Below, in pieces: positions 9,224-18,693 of a DNA stretch of 64,000 nucleotides. A program made the translations under genes and the position numbers. The DNA is from an uncultured Steroidobacter sp. (GTDB lineage: Bacteria; Pseudomonadota; Gammaproteobacteria; Steroidobacterales; Steroidobacteraceae), in the NCBI GenBank assembly GCA_938008435.1, contig CALLKK010000021.1, positions 29,769 through 93,768 on the forward strand. Reading direction: 5' to 3'. The notes beneath the pieces are model-generated. The model worked only from the letters and a program-made list of their open reading frames with translations, did no database searches and had not been told where the DNA came from. Each line of letters opens with the position of its first letter. The stretch's first letter is position 1.

Positions 9224-11380
9224 ATGGATCTTTCGCCTATTCTGAACGGCCTCAACGATGCGCAGCGTGCGGCCGTGACCGCGCCGCTTGCGCCGACGCT
9301 CGTCCTGGCGGGTGCGGGCAGCGGCAAGACTCGCGTGCTCACTCACCGCATCGCCTGGCTCGTGCACGTCGAGAACGTCTCGCCGCACAGCATCCTCGCC
9401 GTCACGTTCACGAACAAGGCCGCCGGCGAGATGCGCGGACGCATCGAGTCGCTGCTCGGTTTGACGCGCGCACCGCTTTGGATCGGCACGTTCCACGGCA
9501 TCGCGCATCGCTTGCTGCGGCTTCATTGGCGCGAAGCGAATCTCCCGCAGGCATTTCAGATCATGGACGCCGAGGATCAGGGGCGCGCCATCCGCAAGCT
9601 CCTGCGCACGCTCAATCTGGACGAAGCGCGTTGGGTGCCGAAGGAGATCATGTGGTTCATCAACGCGCGCAAGGACGAAGGCTTGCGGCCGCGCGACTTG
9701 AAGGACGAAGGCGATCCGACCCGCCGTCAGCTCATTCGCCTGTACGAGGCGTATCAGGAGCAATGCGAGCGCAGCGGCACGCTCGACTTCGCGGAGCTGT
9801 TGCTGCGCGCATATGAGCTCTGGCGCGACAATCCGGAGCTGCTTGCGCATTACCGCGCGCGCTTCCGCCACGTCCTGATCGACGAGTTCCAGGACACCAA
9901 CACGATTCAATACCAGTGGCTGAAGCTCCTTGCAGGGCCACAAGGCATGCCGTTCGCCGTCGGTGACGACGATCAGTCGATTTATCGCTGGCGCGGCGCG
10001 CGCGTCGAGAACCTGCAGCAGTTCCGGCGCGACTATCCGAATGCGCAGCTCTTTCGGCTCGAGCAGAACTATCGCTCGACCGGCAATATCCTCGCGGCGG
10101 CGAACGCGCTCATCAGCAACAACAACGGACGGCTCGGCAAGAATCTCTGGACGAGCGGCGAGCAGGGCGATCCGATCAAGCTCTATGCGGCGTTCAATGA
10201 ACGCGACGAAGCCGACTTCGTCGTCGGCCGCATTCGCGACTGGGTAGCGCAGGGCGGGCGACGCAGCGATTGCGCCATTCTGTATCGCTCCAATGCGCAG
10301 TCCCGCGCCTTCGAAGAGGCGCTGCTCGCGGCGCGCATTCCCTATCGCGTGTACGGCGGCCTGCGCTTCTTCGAGCGCGCCGAAATCAAGGACGCGCTCG
10401 CTTACCTGCGCCTCATCTTCAGCCGCAACGACGATCCCTCGTTCGAGCGCGTCGTGAATCTGCCGCCGCGCGGCATCGGCGTGAAGACGATGGACATCGT
10501 GCGCAATTACGCGCGCGCGAACGCCTGCACGATGTGGGAAGCGGCGGGCGCGTGCATCGCCGAGCTCGGCGCCCGCGCGGGCCAGAGCTTGCACGCCTTC
10601 ATGGCCCTGATCGAGCGGCTCGACAAGGAAACGCGCGCGTTGCCGCTGCACGAGCAAGTCGATCACGTGATTCAGGCGAGCGGCTTGATTCCTTATTACC
10701 AGCAGGATCGCGGCGAACGCGGCGAAGCGCGGGTCGAGAACTTGAAGGAGCTCGTCAGCGCCGCGCGCGGCTTCGAGCCCGAGGAGCACGCCGATTTGCC
10801 GCCGCTTGCGAGCTTCCTCGCGCACGCGGTGCTCGAATCGGGCGAGCAACAGGCCGATGCGTGGGAGGACAGCGTGCAGATGATGACGCTGCACTCGGCC
10901 AAGGGACTCGAGTTTCCGGTAGTCTTCCTCTGCGGCATGGAGGACGGCCTGTTCCCGCACATTCGTTCTGCGACCGATCTCGAAGGGCTCGAAGAGGAGC
11001 GGCGCCTTTGCTACGTCGGCACGACGCGCGCGATGCGTCAGCTCTATCTCACCTACGCCGAGCAACGGCGCATGCACGGCGTCGACACGTACGGCACACC
11101 GTCGCGCTTCATCAAGGAGATTCCGAGCGAGCTCATCGAGGAGATCCGACCGCGACTGCAGATCTCGCGCCCGGTGTACACGCCGCGCCATCGCATGATG
11201 GACGAAGAATTCTCGGGCACCGGGATCCGGCTCGGACAACGCGTGCGTCACGCCAAGTTCGGCGAAGGCGTCATTCTCTCCCTCGAGGGTCAAGGCGCTC
11301 ACACGCATGTCGAAGTGAACTTCGAACGTCAGGGCAAGAAGTGGCTCATGCTCGCGCACGCGAATCTGGAGTTCATATGA
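9224..11380 (+). CDS. uvrD: DNA helicase II, UvrD/PcrA family
   Basis: Superfamily 1A 3'-5' helicase acting in nucleotide excision repair and mismatch repair. The 718-residue protein has the Q-motif (LNDAQRAAV), Walker A AGAGSGKT, motif Ia TFTNKAAGEMR, Walker B DEFQDTN, GDDDQSIYRWRGA, QNYRS, motif V/VI MTLHSAKGLEF and YVGTTRA, and a C-terminal Tudor-like GQRVRHAKFGEGVIL segment. ATG 9224 follows an in-frame GTG at 9221; either could be used. Confidence 0.97.
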   Translation: MDLSPILNGLNDAQRAAVTAPLAPTLVLAGAGSGKTRVLTHRIAWLVHVENVSPHSILAVTFTNKAAGEMRGRIESLLGLTRAPLWIGTFHGIAHRLLRLHWREANLPQAFQIMDAEDQGRAIRKLLRTLNLDEARWVPKEIMWFINARKDEGLRPRDLKDEGDPTRRQLIRLYEAYQEQCERSGTLDFAELLLRAYELWRDNPELLAHYRARFRHVLIDEFQDTNTIQYQWLKLLAGPQGMPFAVGDDDQSIYRWRGARVENLQQFRRDYPNAQLFRLEQNYRSTGNILAAANALISNNNGRLGKNLWTSGEQGDPIKLYAAFNERDEADFVVGRIRDWVAQGGRRSDCAILYRSNAQSRAFEEALLAARIPYRVYGGLRFFERAEIKDALAYLRLIFSRNDDPSFERVVNLPPRGIGVKTMDIVRNYARANACTMWEAAGACIAELGARAGQSLHAFMALIERLDKETRALPLHEQVDHVIQASGLIPYYQQDRGERGEARVENLKELVSAARGFEPEEHADLPPLASFLAHAVLESGEQQADAWEDSVQMMTLHSAKGLEFPVVFLCGMEDGLFPHIRSATDLEGLEEERRLCYVGTTRAMRQLYLTYAEQRRMHGVDTYGTPSRFIKEIPSELIEEIRPRLQISRPVYTPRHRMMDEEFSGTGIRLGQRVRHAKFGEGVILSLEGQGAHTHVEVNFERQGKKWLMLAHANLEFI

Positions 11381-11486
11381 GCGCAAATGCTCGCACGTCG
11401 ACCGCCGTGCTCCGGCGTGAAGAAGAGCATTGCCGTCCGACTCTCTGCGCGCGCGTAAGCTCGCCGCACGGTATTCAGCGCTCGCC

Positions 11487-12875
11487 ATGAGAATCATCAT
11501 CCTCGGCGCCGGCCAGGTCGGGCGTACCGCGGCCTATCACCTTGCGCGCGAAGAGGCGAACGAGGTGACGGTCGTCGACGTCAACGACGAGCTGCTGCGC
11601 GATCTGCAGGATCGGCTCGACATTCGCACCGTCGTCGGCAACGGCGCCTATCCGAGCACGCTCGACGCCTGCGGCGCGCGCGATGCCGACATCGTGATCG
11701 CGCTCACCAACAGCGACGAGGTCAACATCGTCGCCTGCCAGATCGTCGCCACGCTCTTCAACAAGAATGCAACGCGCATCGCGCGCATTCGCTCTTCCGA
11801 TTACACGCGTCATTCGAAGCTCTTCGCCGACGAAGACCGTGCGTTCGCGGTCGATGTGACTATCAGCCCGGAACAGCTCGTCACCGAGCACGTCGTGCGC
11901 CTGATCGAGCATCCCGGCGCGCTGCAGGTGCTCGACTTCGCCGACGGCCGCGTGCGTCTCGTCGGCGTGCGCGCACTGCGCGGCGGCGCGCTCGTCGGGC
12001 AGCAGCTCAAGCAGCTCGCCTCGCACATCAAGGGTCACGATGCGCGGGTCGCCGCGATCTATCGCGGCGGTCAGAGCGTCAAGCCCGAAGGCACGACGAC
12101 CATCGAGCATGGCGATGAGGTGTTCTTCATCTCGGCCACCGAAGACATCCGGCTCGTCATGCGCGAGATGCAGCGGCTCGAAGAGCCGGTGCGCCGTGTC
12201 GTCATCGCAGGCGGCGGCAACATCGGCTTTCGTCTCGCGCAGCGACTCGAGCTCGAGCATCAGGTCAAGGTGATCGAGCGCGATCCGCGCCGCGCACGGC
12301 GCATCTCCGAGCAGCTCAGCAACACCATCGTGCTGAGCGGCGATGCCGCCGACGAAGAGCTGCTGCTCGAAGAGAACATCGACAGCGCCGACGTCTTCGT
12401 CGCAGTGACGAATGCCGAAGAGGCGAACATCCTTTCGGCGATGCTCGCCAAGCGCCTCGGCTGTCACAAGGTCATGGCGCTCATCAATCGCCCTGCGTAC
12501 GCCGAGCTCGTCGAGAGCGGCTCGATCGACATCGCGCTCTCGCCGCAGCAGGTCACGATTGGCTCGCTCTTGGCTCATGTGCGCCGCGGCGACGTGGTGC
12601 GCGTGCACTCGTTGCGGCGCGGCGCTGCCGAAGCGCTCGAGGCGATCGCGCACGGCACCGAAGGCGACAGCCTCGTCATCGGCAAGCGCATCGAAGACAT
12701 CGATCTGCCCGAGGGCACCACGATCGGCGCGGTCGTGCGCGGCGACGAGGTGCTCATCGCGCATCACGACACCGTGATCCAGCGCGGCGATCACGTGATT
12801 CTCTTTCTCACCGACCGCCGTCACATCGAGGCCGTCGAACGGCTGTTCGACATTCCGAAGAGGAAGCGGCGATGA
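11487..12875 (+). CDS. trkA: Trk potassium uptake regulatory subunit TrkA
   Basis: Cytoplasmic gating subunit of the Trk K+ system. At 462 residues it shows the expected duplicated layout: a first Rossmann RCK-N domain (MRIIILGAGQVG), RCK-C, then a second RCK-N (VVIAGGGNIGFRLAQRLE) and RCK-C. Start at ATG 11487 places the nucleotide-binding strand at residue 1, as in the family; 19 further upstream codons are open but not conserved in appearance. trkH follows after 41 bp, so the pair is probably an operon. Confidence 0.97.
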   Translation: MRIIILGAGQVGRTAAYHLAREEANEVTVVDVNDELLRDLQDRLDIRTVVGNGAYPSTLDACGARDADIVIALTNSDEVNIVACQIVATLFNKNATRIARIRSSDYTRHSKLFADEDRAFAVDVTISPEQLVTEHVVRLIEHPGALQVLDFADGRVRLVGVRALRGGALVGQQLKQLASHIKGHDARVAAIYRGGQSVKPEGTTTIEHGDEVFFISATEDIRLVMREMQRLEEPVRRVVIAGGGNIGFRLAQRLELEHQVKVIERDPRRARRISEQLSNTIVLSGDAADEELLLEENIDSADVFVAVTNAEEANILSAMLAKRLGCHKVMALINRPAYAELVESGSIDIALSPQQVTIGSLLAHVRRGDVVRVHSLRRGAAEALEAIAHGTEGDSLVIGKRIEDIDLPEGTTIGAVVRGDEVLIAHHDTVIQRGDHVILFLTDRRHIEAVERLFDIPKRKRR

Positions 12876-12916
12876 GCCGGCTTGCTGGCGAGCGATTGTC
12901 GGCCTGTTAGCTGCCC

Positions 12917-14368
12917 ATGAACCTTCGCGTCGTTCAGCGCATCTTCGGCCTGCTGCTGATGCTCTTCAGCCTCACGATGCTGCCGCCGATGGCAGTGGGG
13001 CTGTACTTCCGCGACGGCAATTGGCAACCGTTTCTCGATGCATTCGTCGCGCTGGCCATCCTCGGCGCGCTCGTGTGGTGGCCGGTGCGCAAGCATCAGC
13101 GCGAGCTGCGCCTGCGCGACGGCTTTCTCGTAGTGGCCCTGTTCTGGATCGTGCTCGGCGTGGCGGGCGCCGCGCCGCTCCTGCTCTCGCAGCGGCTAGA
13201 CATGACGCTCACGGATGCGATCTTCGAAGCCGTCTCGGGATTCACCACCACCGGCGCCATCATCTTTCCGCGGCTCGAAGCGTTGCCGATCTCGGTCCTC
13301 TACTACCGCAGCCAGATCGAGTGGCTCGGCGGCATCGGCATCATCGTGTTGGCGGTGGCGCTGCTGCCGATGCTGGGCGTCGGCGGCATGCAGCTGCTGC
13401 GCGCCGAAACGCCGGGACCGGTCAAGGACTCGAAGCTCACGCCGCGCATCACCGAAACGGCGAAGGCGCTCTGGCTCATTTATCTCGCAATCACCGTCGC
13501 GTGCGCGTTCGCCTATTGGGCGGCAGGCATGTCGGCGTTCGATGCCATCACGCATTCATTCGCCACGGTCTCGACGGGCGGCAACTCGACGCGCGATCAG
13601 AGCCTGGCGTACTTCGACAGCCCGCTCATCGAATGTGTCGCCGTGGTCTTCATGTTCATCGGCGCGGTGAACTTCTCCCTGCACTTTTTCGCCTGGCGTC
13701 ATCGGCGACTCTCGAGCTACTTCCGCGATCCTGAGTTTCGCGCCTACGTGCGTGTGCTCATCGTGGCGATCGTCGGCTACACGCTCGTGCTGTGGCTCAC
13801 GCGCTATGCGCAGGAACCTGGGCATGCGCTGCGCCTTGCGCTCTTTCACGCCGTCTCGATGCAGACGACGTCGGGCTTCGTGACCGACGACTTCACGCAT
13901 TGGCCGGGCGCGCTGCCGCTCATCTTGATCCTGTCGGCCTGCGTAGGCGGCTGCGCCGGGTCGACCTCCGGCGGCATGAAGATGGTGCGCTGGCTGCTGC
14001 TCCTCAAGCAGGGTCAACGCGAGATTACCCAGCTCGTGCATCCGAATGCGGAACTGCCGGTCAAGCTCGGTGCCAAACCGATGAACAAGCGGGTGATCGA
14101 TGCGGTCTGGGGATTCTTCGCCGTATACGTCATGGCGTTCAGCGTGCTGATGATCGCGATGCTCGCCACGGGCGTCGATCAGGTGACGGCCTTCTCCGCG
14201 ATCGCTGCCTGCATGACGAACGCCGGGACCGGGCTGGCGGACGTGGTTACCAACTTCACCTCGCTGACGGATACGGGCAAGTGGATTTGCGTGCTCGCGA
14301 TGCTGCTCGGCCGCCTCGAGGTTTTTCCGCTGCTCGTGCTCGTGTCCGGAACTTTCTGGCGCAAGTAG
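12917..14368 (+). CDS. trkH: Trk potassium transporter membrane subunit TrkH
   Basis: K+-translocating membrane subunit partnered with TrkA. The 483-residue protein has repeated membrane-pore-membrane units; pore-loop segments are visible as SGFTTTGAI, ATVSTGGNS, MQTTSGFVTDDF and MTNAGTGLADV. The conserved GGCAGSTSGGMKMVR segment is present. Encoded directly after trkA. Confidence 0.97.
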   Translation: MNLRVVQRIFGLLLMLFSLTMLPPMAVGLYFRDGNWQPFLDAFVALAILGALVWWPVRKHQRELRLRDGFLVVALFWIVLGVAGAAPLLLSQRLDMTLTDAIFEAVSGFTTTGAIIFPRLEALPISVLYYRSQIEWLGGIGIIVLAVALLPMLGVGGMQLLRAETPGPVKDSKLTPRITETAKALWLIYLAITVACAFAYWAAGMSAFDAITHSFATVSTGGNSTRDQSLAYFDSPLIECVAVVFMFIGAVNFSLHFFAWRHRRLSSYFRDPEFRAYVRVLIVAIVGYTLVLWLTRYAQEPGHALRLALFHAVSMQTTSGFVTDDFTHWPGALPLILILSACVGGCAGSTSGGMKMVRWLLLLKQGQREITQLVHPNAELPVKLGAKPMNKRVIDAVWGFFAVYVMAFSVLMIAMLATGVDQVTAFSAIAACMTNAGTGLADVVTNFTSLTDTGKWICVLAMLLGRLEVFPLLVLVSGTFWRK

Positions 14369-14455
14369 CGCTTTTCCGCGGGCCATGCCCCGGTGTGCAG
14401 GCGTTAGGACACGCGCGCCGTCGGTCTCGAGCTTGCAGTATTGCCGCTGAATCGA

Positions 14456-16774
14456 ATGCGACTGTCGAAAACACTCAAGAAATACCGCAAACGCATCCTG
14501 AGCGGGCTCGCGCTCGTCTTCGGTATTGCGCTCATCGCTCTGCTCGTCTGGGTGTTCTTGCTCGACCGCACGATCACGGCGCAGTTCGAAGGACGGCGCT
14601 GGAGCTTGCCGGCGCAGGTCTATGCCGAGCCGACCGAGCTCTATGTCGGCAGCCCGCTCACCGCCGATGCGATCGAGCTCGAGCTGCGGCAGCTCGGCTA
14701 TCGACGCGTCGATGAACTCAAGCAGCCGGGCAGCTATCGTCGCCGCGGCGGACAGATCGAGCTCATCAATCGTCGCTTTCAGTTCTGGGACGCGCTCCAG
14801 GAGCCCGAGCAGCTCACGATCGTCGCCTCGAACCGCGGCATTCAGAGCATTCGCAACGCACGCGGCGAGGACGTGCCGATCTTCAGGCTCGATCCGCTCC
14901 TCATCGGCAGCATCTTTCCGATCCACGGCGAGGACCGCATCATCGTGCGGCCCGAAGAAGTGCCGCCGCTCCTGCCGGCAGCGCTGAAAGTCGTCGAAGA
15001 CCGCAAGTTCGATTCGCATCACGGCCTCGACTTCGGCGCGATCGCGCGCGCTGCCTTCGTCAATCTGCGCGCGGGGTCGATTCAGCAAGGCGGCTCCACG
15101 CTCACGCAACAGCTCGTCAAGAGCTACTTCCTCGACAGCCGCCGCACGTTCGGCCGCAAGATCGAGGAAGCGGTCATGGCCGTGCTTCTCGAGCTGCATT
15201 TCGAGAAGCAGGACTTGATGAATGCGTACATCAACGAGATTTATCTCGGGCAGGATGGGCGCCGCGCGATCCACGGCTTCGGCCTTGCGAGCCAGTTTTA
15301 TTTCGGCAAGCCCGCGGCCGAGCTGCAGCTGCACGAGATCGCGTTGCTCGTCGCGATCGTGCGCGGTCCGTCGTACTACGATCCGCGCCGCCATCCGGAG
15401 CGTGCTCGCACGCGGCGCAATCTCGTGCTCGATCTCATGGCCGAGCACGGCGTCATCGATCAGCAAGCCGCCGAGCGCGCCAAGCAGCGCCCGCTCGGCA
15501 TCGTGAACGCGAAGACGCAAGCAGCCGGCTATTACCCGGCGTTCTTGGATCTCGTGCGCCGCACGCTGCGCCGCGATTACCGCGAGGAAGATCTCACCGA
15601 AGCGGGACTCAAGATTTTCTCGACGCTCAATCCGCATGCGCAGAGCGAGGCGGAGAAGATTCTCGCCGCAGAACTCGAGCGGCTTGAAAAGGTGCGTAAT
15701 CAAAAGACCACCCAGCCGCTGCAAGGCGTCGTCGTGATCACGCGCCCGCACAACGGCGAAGTGATCGCCGTCGTCGGCGGACGCGACGCGAGCTTCGAAG
15801 GCTTCAATCGCGCGCTCGATGCCAAGCGCTCGATCGGCTCGCTCGTCAAGCCTGTTATCTATCTCGCCGCGCTCGAAACGGGTCGTTATCACGCCGCCTC
15901 GATCGTCGAGGATGCGCCGGTCGAGGTAAAGCTCTCCAACAAACAGGTCTGGCGGCCGCAGAACATCACGCAAGAAGTCTACGGACCCGTGCCGCTGGTG
16001 CGGGCATTGGCGCAATCGCTCAATCTCGCGACGGTACGCCTCGGTCTCGACGTGGGTCTGCCGGAAGTTGCGCGCGAGTTTCAGAAGCTCGGCCTCGAAC
16101 GCGAGGTGCCGGAGCTGCCGTCGATCCTGCTCGGCGCCATCGACGTCTCGCCGCTCGAAGTCGCGCAGCTCTACAACGCGCTGGCGAACGGCGGCTTCAA
16201 CACGCGTCTGCGCGCCGTGCGCGCGGTGCTCGATGAGCAAGGCAAGCCGCTCAAGGCGTTCGGCCTCGAGGTCACACAGGTGGCCGATCCGGCGCCGGTC
16301 TATCAGCTCAATCAAATGCTCGTGCAAGTGATCGAGCACGGCAGCGGGCGCGGCGCGCGCGCCTATCTGCCGCGAAGCATCGTCGTGGCCGGCAAGTCGG
16401 GGACGTCTTCCGACTATCGCGATAGTTGGTTCGCGGGTTTTTCCGGCAGTCACCTTGCCGTCGTCTGGGTCGGCCACGACGACAACTCACCGACGGGCTT
16501 CACCGGCTCGTCCGGCGCCCTGCCGATCTGGGCAAAGATCATGAATACGCTCGAGACGACTTCGTGGAGCGCACCGGCGCCGGAAGGACTTGAAGAGCGG
16601 TGGATCGAATTCCAGACGGGCCTCGCGGCGAAGCCGGGTTGCGGCGAGGACATCATTTCCGTCGCCCTGCCGCCGAACGTAGAGTTAGCGCCGGCCGCAG
16701 GCTGCGCAGAACCCGGCGTGATCGAATCGCTCGGCGAGCGCGCCCGCGAATGGTGGCGCAACCTGACGCGTTGA
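14456..16774 (+). CDS. mrcB: penicillin-binding protein 1B, bifunctional
   Basis: Class A PBP that polymerises and cross-links peptidoglycan at the inner membrane. 772 residues: anchor helix (about 14-36), UB2H-type regulatory domain (about 45-135), GT51 glycosyltransferase with catalytic Glu181 (EDRKFDSHHG) and GGSTLTQQLVK, and a transpeptidase with Ser462-x-x-Lys465 (GSLVKP), SLN (AQSLNLATV) and KSGTS. ATG 14456 is used; a TTG five codons upstream is also open. The UB2H segment suggests control by an LpoB-like lipoprotein; a TPR lipoprotein gene follows, but no link is shown. Confidence 0.96.
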   Translation: MRLSKTLKKYRKRILSGLALVFGIALIALLVWVFLLDRTITAQFEGRRWSLPAQVYAEPTELYVGSPLTADAIELELRQLGYRRVDELKQPGSYRRRGGQIELINRRFQFWDALQEPEQLTIVASNRGIQSIRNARGEDVPIFRLDPLLIGSIFPIHGEDRIIVRPEEVPPLLPAALKVVEDRKFDSHHGLDFGAIARAAFVNLRAGSIQQGGSTLTQQLVKSYFLDSRRTFGRKIEEAVMAVLLELHFEKQDLMNAYINEIYLGQDGRRAIHGFGLASQFYFGKPAAELQLHEIALLVAIVRGPSYYDPRRHPERARTRRNLVLDLMAEHGVIDQQAAERAKQRPLGIVNAKTQAAGYYPAFLDLVRRTLRRDYREEDLTEAGLKIFSTLNPHAQSEAEKILAAELERLEKVRNQKTTQPLQGVVVITRPHNGEVIAVVGGRDASFEGFNRALDAKRSIGSLVKPVIYLAALETGRYHAASIVEDAPVEVKLSNKQVWRPQNITQEVYGPVPLVRALAQSLNLATVRLGLDVGLPEVAREFQKLGLEREVPELPSILLGAIDVSPLEVAQLYNALANGGFNTRLRAVRAVLDEQGKPLKAFGLEVTQVADPAPVYQLNQMLVQVIEHGSGRGARAYLPRSIVVAGKSGTSSDYRDSWFAGFSGSHLAVVWVGHDDNSPTGFTGSSGALPIWAKIMNTLETTSWSAPAPEGLEERWIEFQTGLAAKPGCGEDIISVALPPNVELAPAAGCAEPGVIESLGERAREWWRNLTR

Positions 16775-16792
16775 TCCGTCAGCAACGAACTC

Positions 16793-17347
16793 ATGAACGA
16801 GAACGCGATGCGAACCCGAATCAGACGACTCGGTTGGCTCCTTGCGAGCCTGTATTTCGCCGGCTGCGCCGTGCCCTCGCCGTACGAGCCCCCGGCGCCG
16901 CCGCAACCGACGCCCTCGGACGAGCGCGGCTCGCAGGTCGAAACCCAGCCAGGCTCCCCGCCGACGACGGTCGAGGAATCGCAGCCGCTGCCGGCGCCCC
17001 CGCCGCGCGAGCCGACGCTCGGAGCCGCTTCGCAGGCGCTCGTCCAGCAAGCTCAGGCCCAGCTGGCCGTAAAGAACTACGCCGTAGCCGCCGGCTCGAT
17101 CGAACGTGCGCTGCGCATCGAACCGGACAACCCGCTGCTGTGGATCGAACTGGCGAAGGTCCGCCAGGCGGAAGGCAACTACGTCCAGGCGGAGAACCTG
17201 GCGCGCAAGGCCGTATCGATGTCCGTCCAAGCCCCGCGCACCCAAGCGCAGGCGTGGCAGCTGATCGCGGAAACCTATCGGGCGCGCGGCAAGAACATCG
17301 AGGCGCAGGACGCGGAGGCGAAGGCTAAAGCTCTCTTGCGCCGGTAG
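16793..17347 (+). CDS. TPR-containing lipoprotein
   Basis: A 184-residue predicted lipoprotein: signal peptide with a plausible lipobox FAGC, a long Pro/Ser-rich linker (about residues 28-75), then tetratricopeptide repeats (about 80-180) including NPLLWIELAKVRQAEGNYVQAENLARKA split over two helices. The linker would let the TPR part reach across the periplasm. It is 18 bp after mrcB on the same strand, so cotranscription is likely. Its location could mean a role in PBP regulation, but that is a guess from position. Confidence 0.82.
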   Translation: MNENAMRTRIRRLGWLLASLYFAGCAVPSPYEPPAPPQPTPSDERGSQVETQPGSPPTTVEESQPLPAPPPREPTLGAASQALVQQAQAQLAVKNYAVAAGSIERALRIEPDNPLLWIELAKVRQAEGNYVQAENLARKAVSMSVQAPRTQAQAWQLIAETYRARGKNIEAQDAEAKAKALLRR

Positions 17348-17358
17348 ACGATGCCTTT

Positions 17359-17519
17359 ATCCCACTTTGGTGCACCCTTGACCCAACAAGCGACGGTGTC
17401 TTCCCACGAACGGTCAATACCGGCTTGCGGGTTACGCTCGTGAAGCGAAGACAAGCTGCTTATCCAAAGCTGTGGGATGAGGACACGCTATTTCCCTGAA
17501 TTTACAAGCAAAGTGGGAT
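17359..17519. repeat. 161-bp intergenic segment bounded by 11-bp inverted repeats
   Basis: ATCCCACTTTG (17359-17369) is matched perfectly by its reverse complement CAAAGTGGGAT (17509-17519). A third partial copy with spacer (CAAAG-CT-GTGGGAT) is at 17465-17478. The block fills most of the 189-bp gap between the TPR lipoprotein gene and dtd and looks more AT-rich than its surroundings. No clear target-site duplication is seen. It could be a small MITE-like element or a set of regulator sites. Confidence 0.45.
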
Positions 17520-17536
17520 CTTGCTAGGCACTGACG

Positions 17537-18001
17537 ATGATTGGCTTACTCCAGCGGGTTTCTCAGGCAAGCGTGACCGTCGAAGGCCGCACGGTCGGCG
17601 CCATCGGGCGCGGGCTGCTGGTGCTGGTGGCGGTCGAGCGCCACGACACGGAGGCGCAGGCGGATCGCCTGCTCGAGCGGATCCTGTCCTACCGGGTCTT
17701 TCCCGACGGCGACGGCAAAATGAACCGTAGCGTGACCGACATCGGGGGCGAGCTGCTGCTCGTCTCGCAATTCACGCTCGCCGCTGACACTTCGAAGGGG
17801 ACGCGCCCCGGATTCAGCCCTGCGGCATCGCCCGAGCAAGGCCGTCGGCTTTTCGATTATTTCGTCGCCGCAGCCAGGCGTGTGCACGGGAAAGTCGCGA
17901 CCGGGGAATTCGGCGCCGACATGCAGGTCTCATTGATCAACGACGGGCCGGTCACGTTCTGGCTGCAAGTCAAACCCGTCGCCGACGCGCGCAACGTGTA
18001 G
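17537..18001 (+). CDS. dtd: D-aminoacyl-tRNA deacylase
   Basis: Removes D-amino acids (and glycine from tRNA-Ala) from mischarged tRNAs. The 154-residue protein has both active-site signatures: [18 protein letters not shown] and the cross-subunit Gly-cisPro motif (NDGPVTFWL). Start [13 protein letters not shown] matches the family. tatA follows, an order found in other gammaproteobacteria. Confidence 0.96.
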   Translation: MIGLLQRVSQASVTVEGRTVGAIGRGLLVLVAVERHDTEAQADRLLERILSYRVFPDGDGKMNRSVTDIGGELLLVSQFTLAADTSKGTRPGFSPAASPEQGRRLFDYFVAAARRVHGKVATGEFGADMQVSLINDGPVTFWLQVKPVADARNV

Positions 18002-18090
18002 GCCAAAGCGTGCACAGCGCGCGCCGGACGCGCGCACGCGCCCCCTTCAATTGGCGTATCATCCGACGGCTCACAGTCTGGAGAACAGGC

Positions 18091-18318
18091 ATGCTTAGTT
18101 TCAAAGAGCTCGTGGTCATCCTCCTGATCGCGCTACTCATCTTCGGCGCCAAGCGCCTGCGCACGATCGGATCGGACCTCGGCAGCGCCGTGCGCGGCTT
18201 CAGGAAAGCAATGAACGAGGGCGATGAGGAAGAGACGAAGCAGCTCTCGCAGAGCGGCCAAGACGCGACGTTCGATGCCAGCTCGAGCAAGCCGGGCAGC
18301 AAGTCATCGAGCGTCTAG
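18091..18318 (+). CDS. tatA: Sec-independent translocase subunit TatA
   Basis: Pore-forming component of twin-arginine export. 75 residues: short periplasmic start, one helix (ELVVILLIALLIFG), hinge, then amphipathic helix (RLRTIGSDLGSAVRGFRKAM) and an acidic/Ser-rich tail. ATG 18091 is selected because it opens directly at the helix; the upstream open part is not family-like. First gene of a tatABC operon. Confidence 0.95.
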   Translation: MLSFKELVVILLIALLIFGAKRLRTIGSDLGSAVRGFRKAMNEGDEEETKQLSQSGQDATFDASSSKPGSKSSSV

Positions 18319-18330
18319 CCTTCCTTCCGC

Positions 18331-18693
18331 ATGTTCGAGGTCGGTTTCAGCGAGATCGTCCTGATCTTAGGGATTGCCTTGCTCGTGCTCGGTCCGGAGA
18401 AGCTACCGGGCCTGGCTGCCAAGGTCGGTCACTGGACAGGACGCGCGCGTGCAATGGCGCGGCAGTTGCGTACGCAACTCGAGCAGGAAGTCACGCTCGA
18501 GGAAATGGCGCGCTCGCGGCCCATGCACGCTCCGAGCGCGAGCCGTCCGTCCGCCGATCCGGCCGCAGCGCGCGAGGCCTCGACCACCGATCCTGCTTCC
18601 TTCGACAACACATCGCATGACGAATCGGGCACACCGTCCGCCGGCTACACACCCGATGCGTCCGACACGCCCACCTCTCGATCGTCGCAATGA
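18331..18693 (+). CDS. tatB: Sec-independent translocase subunit TatB
   Basis: Substrate-receptor partner of TatC. 120 residues with the MFEVGFSEIVLILGIALLVLGPEKLP signature split around the conserved Glu and the GPEKLP turn, followed by an amphipathic helix and a low-complexity Ser/Pro/Thr tail. The stop overlaps the tatC start (ATGA), indicating translational coupling. Confidence 0.95.
   Translation: MFEVGFSEIVLILGIALLVLGPEKLPGLAAKVGHWTGRARAMARQLRTQLEQEVTLEEMARSRPMHAPSASRPSADPAAAREASTTDPASFDNTSHDESGTPSAGYTPDASDTPTSRSSQ

Noticed and set aside
9086..11500. Upstream extension of the minus-strand lipoprotein frame through uvrD
   Set aside because: Antisense shadow of uvrD; the real start is at the signal peptide (9085).
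13556..16477. A 973-codon minus-strand frame opposite trkH and mrcB
   Set aside because: No domain, shadow-type composition, fully covered by conserved plus-strand genes.
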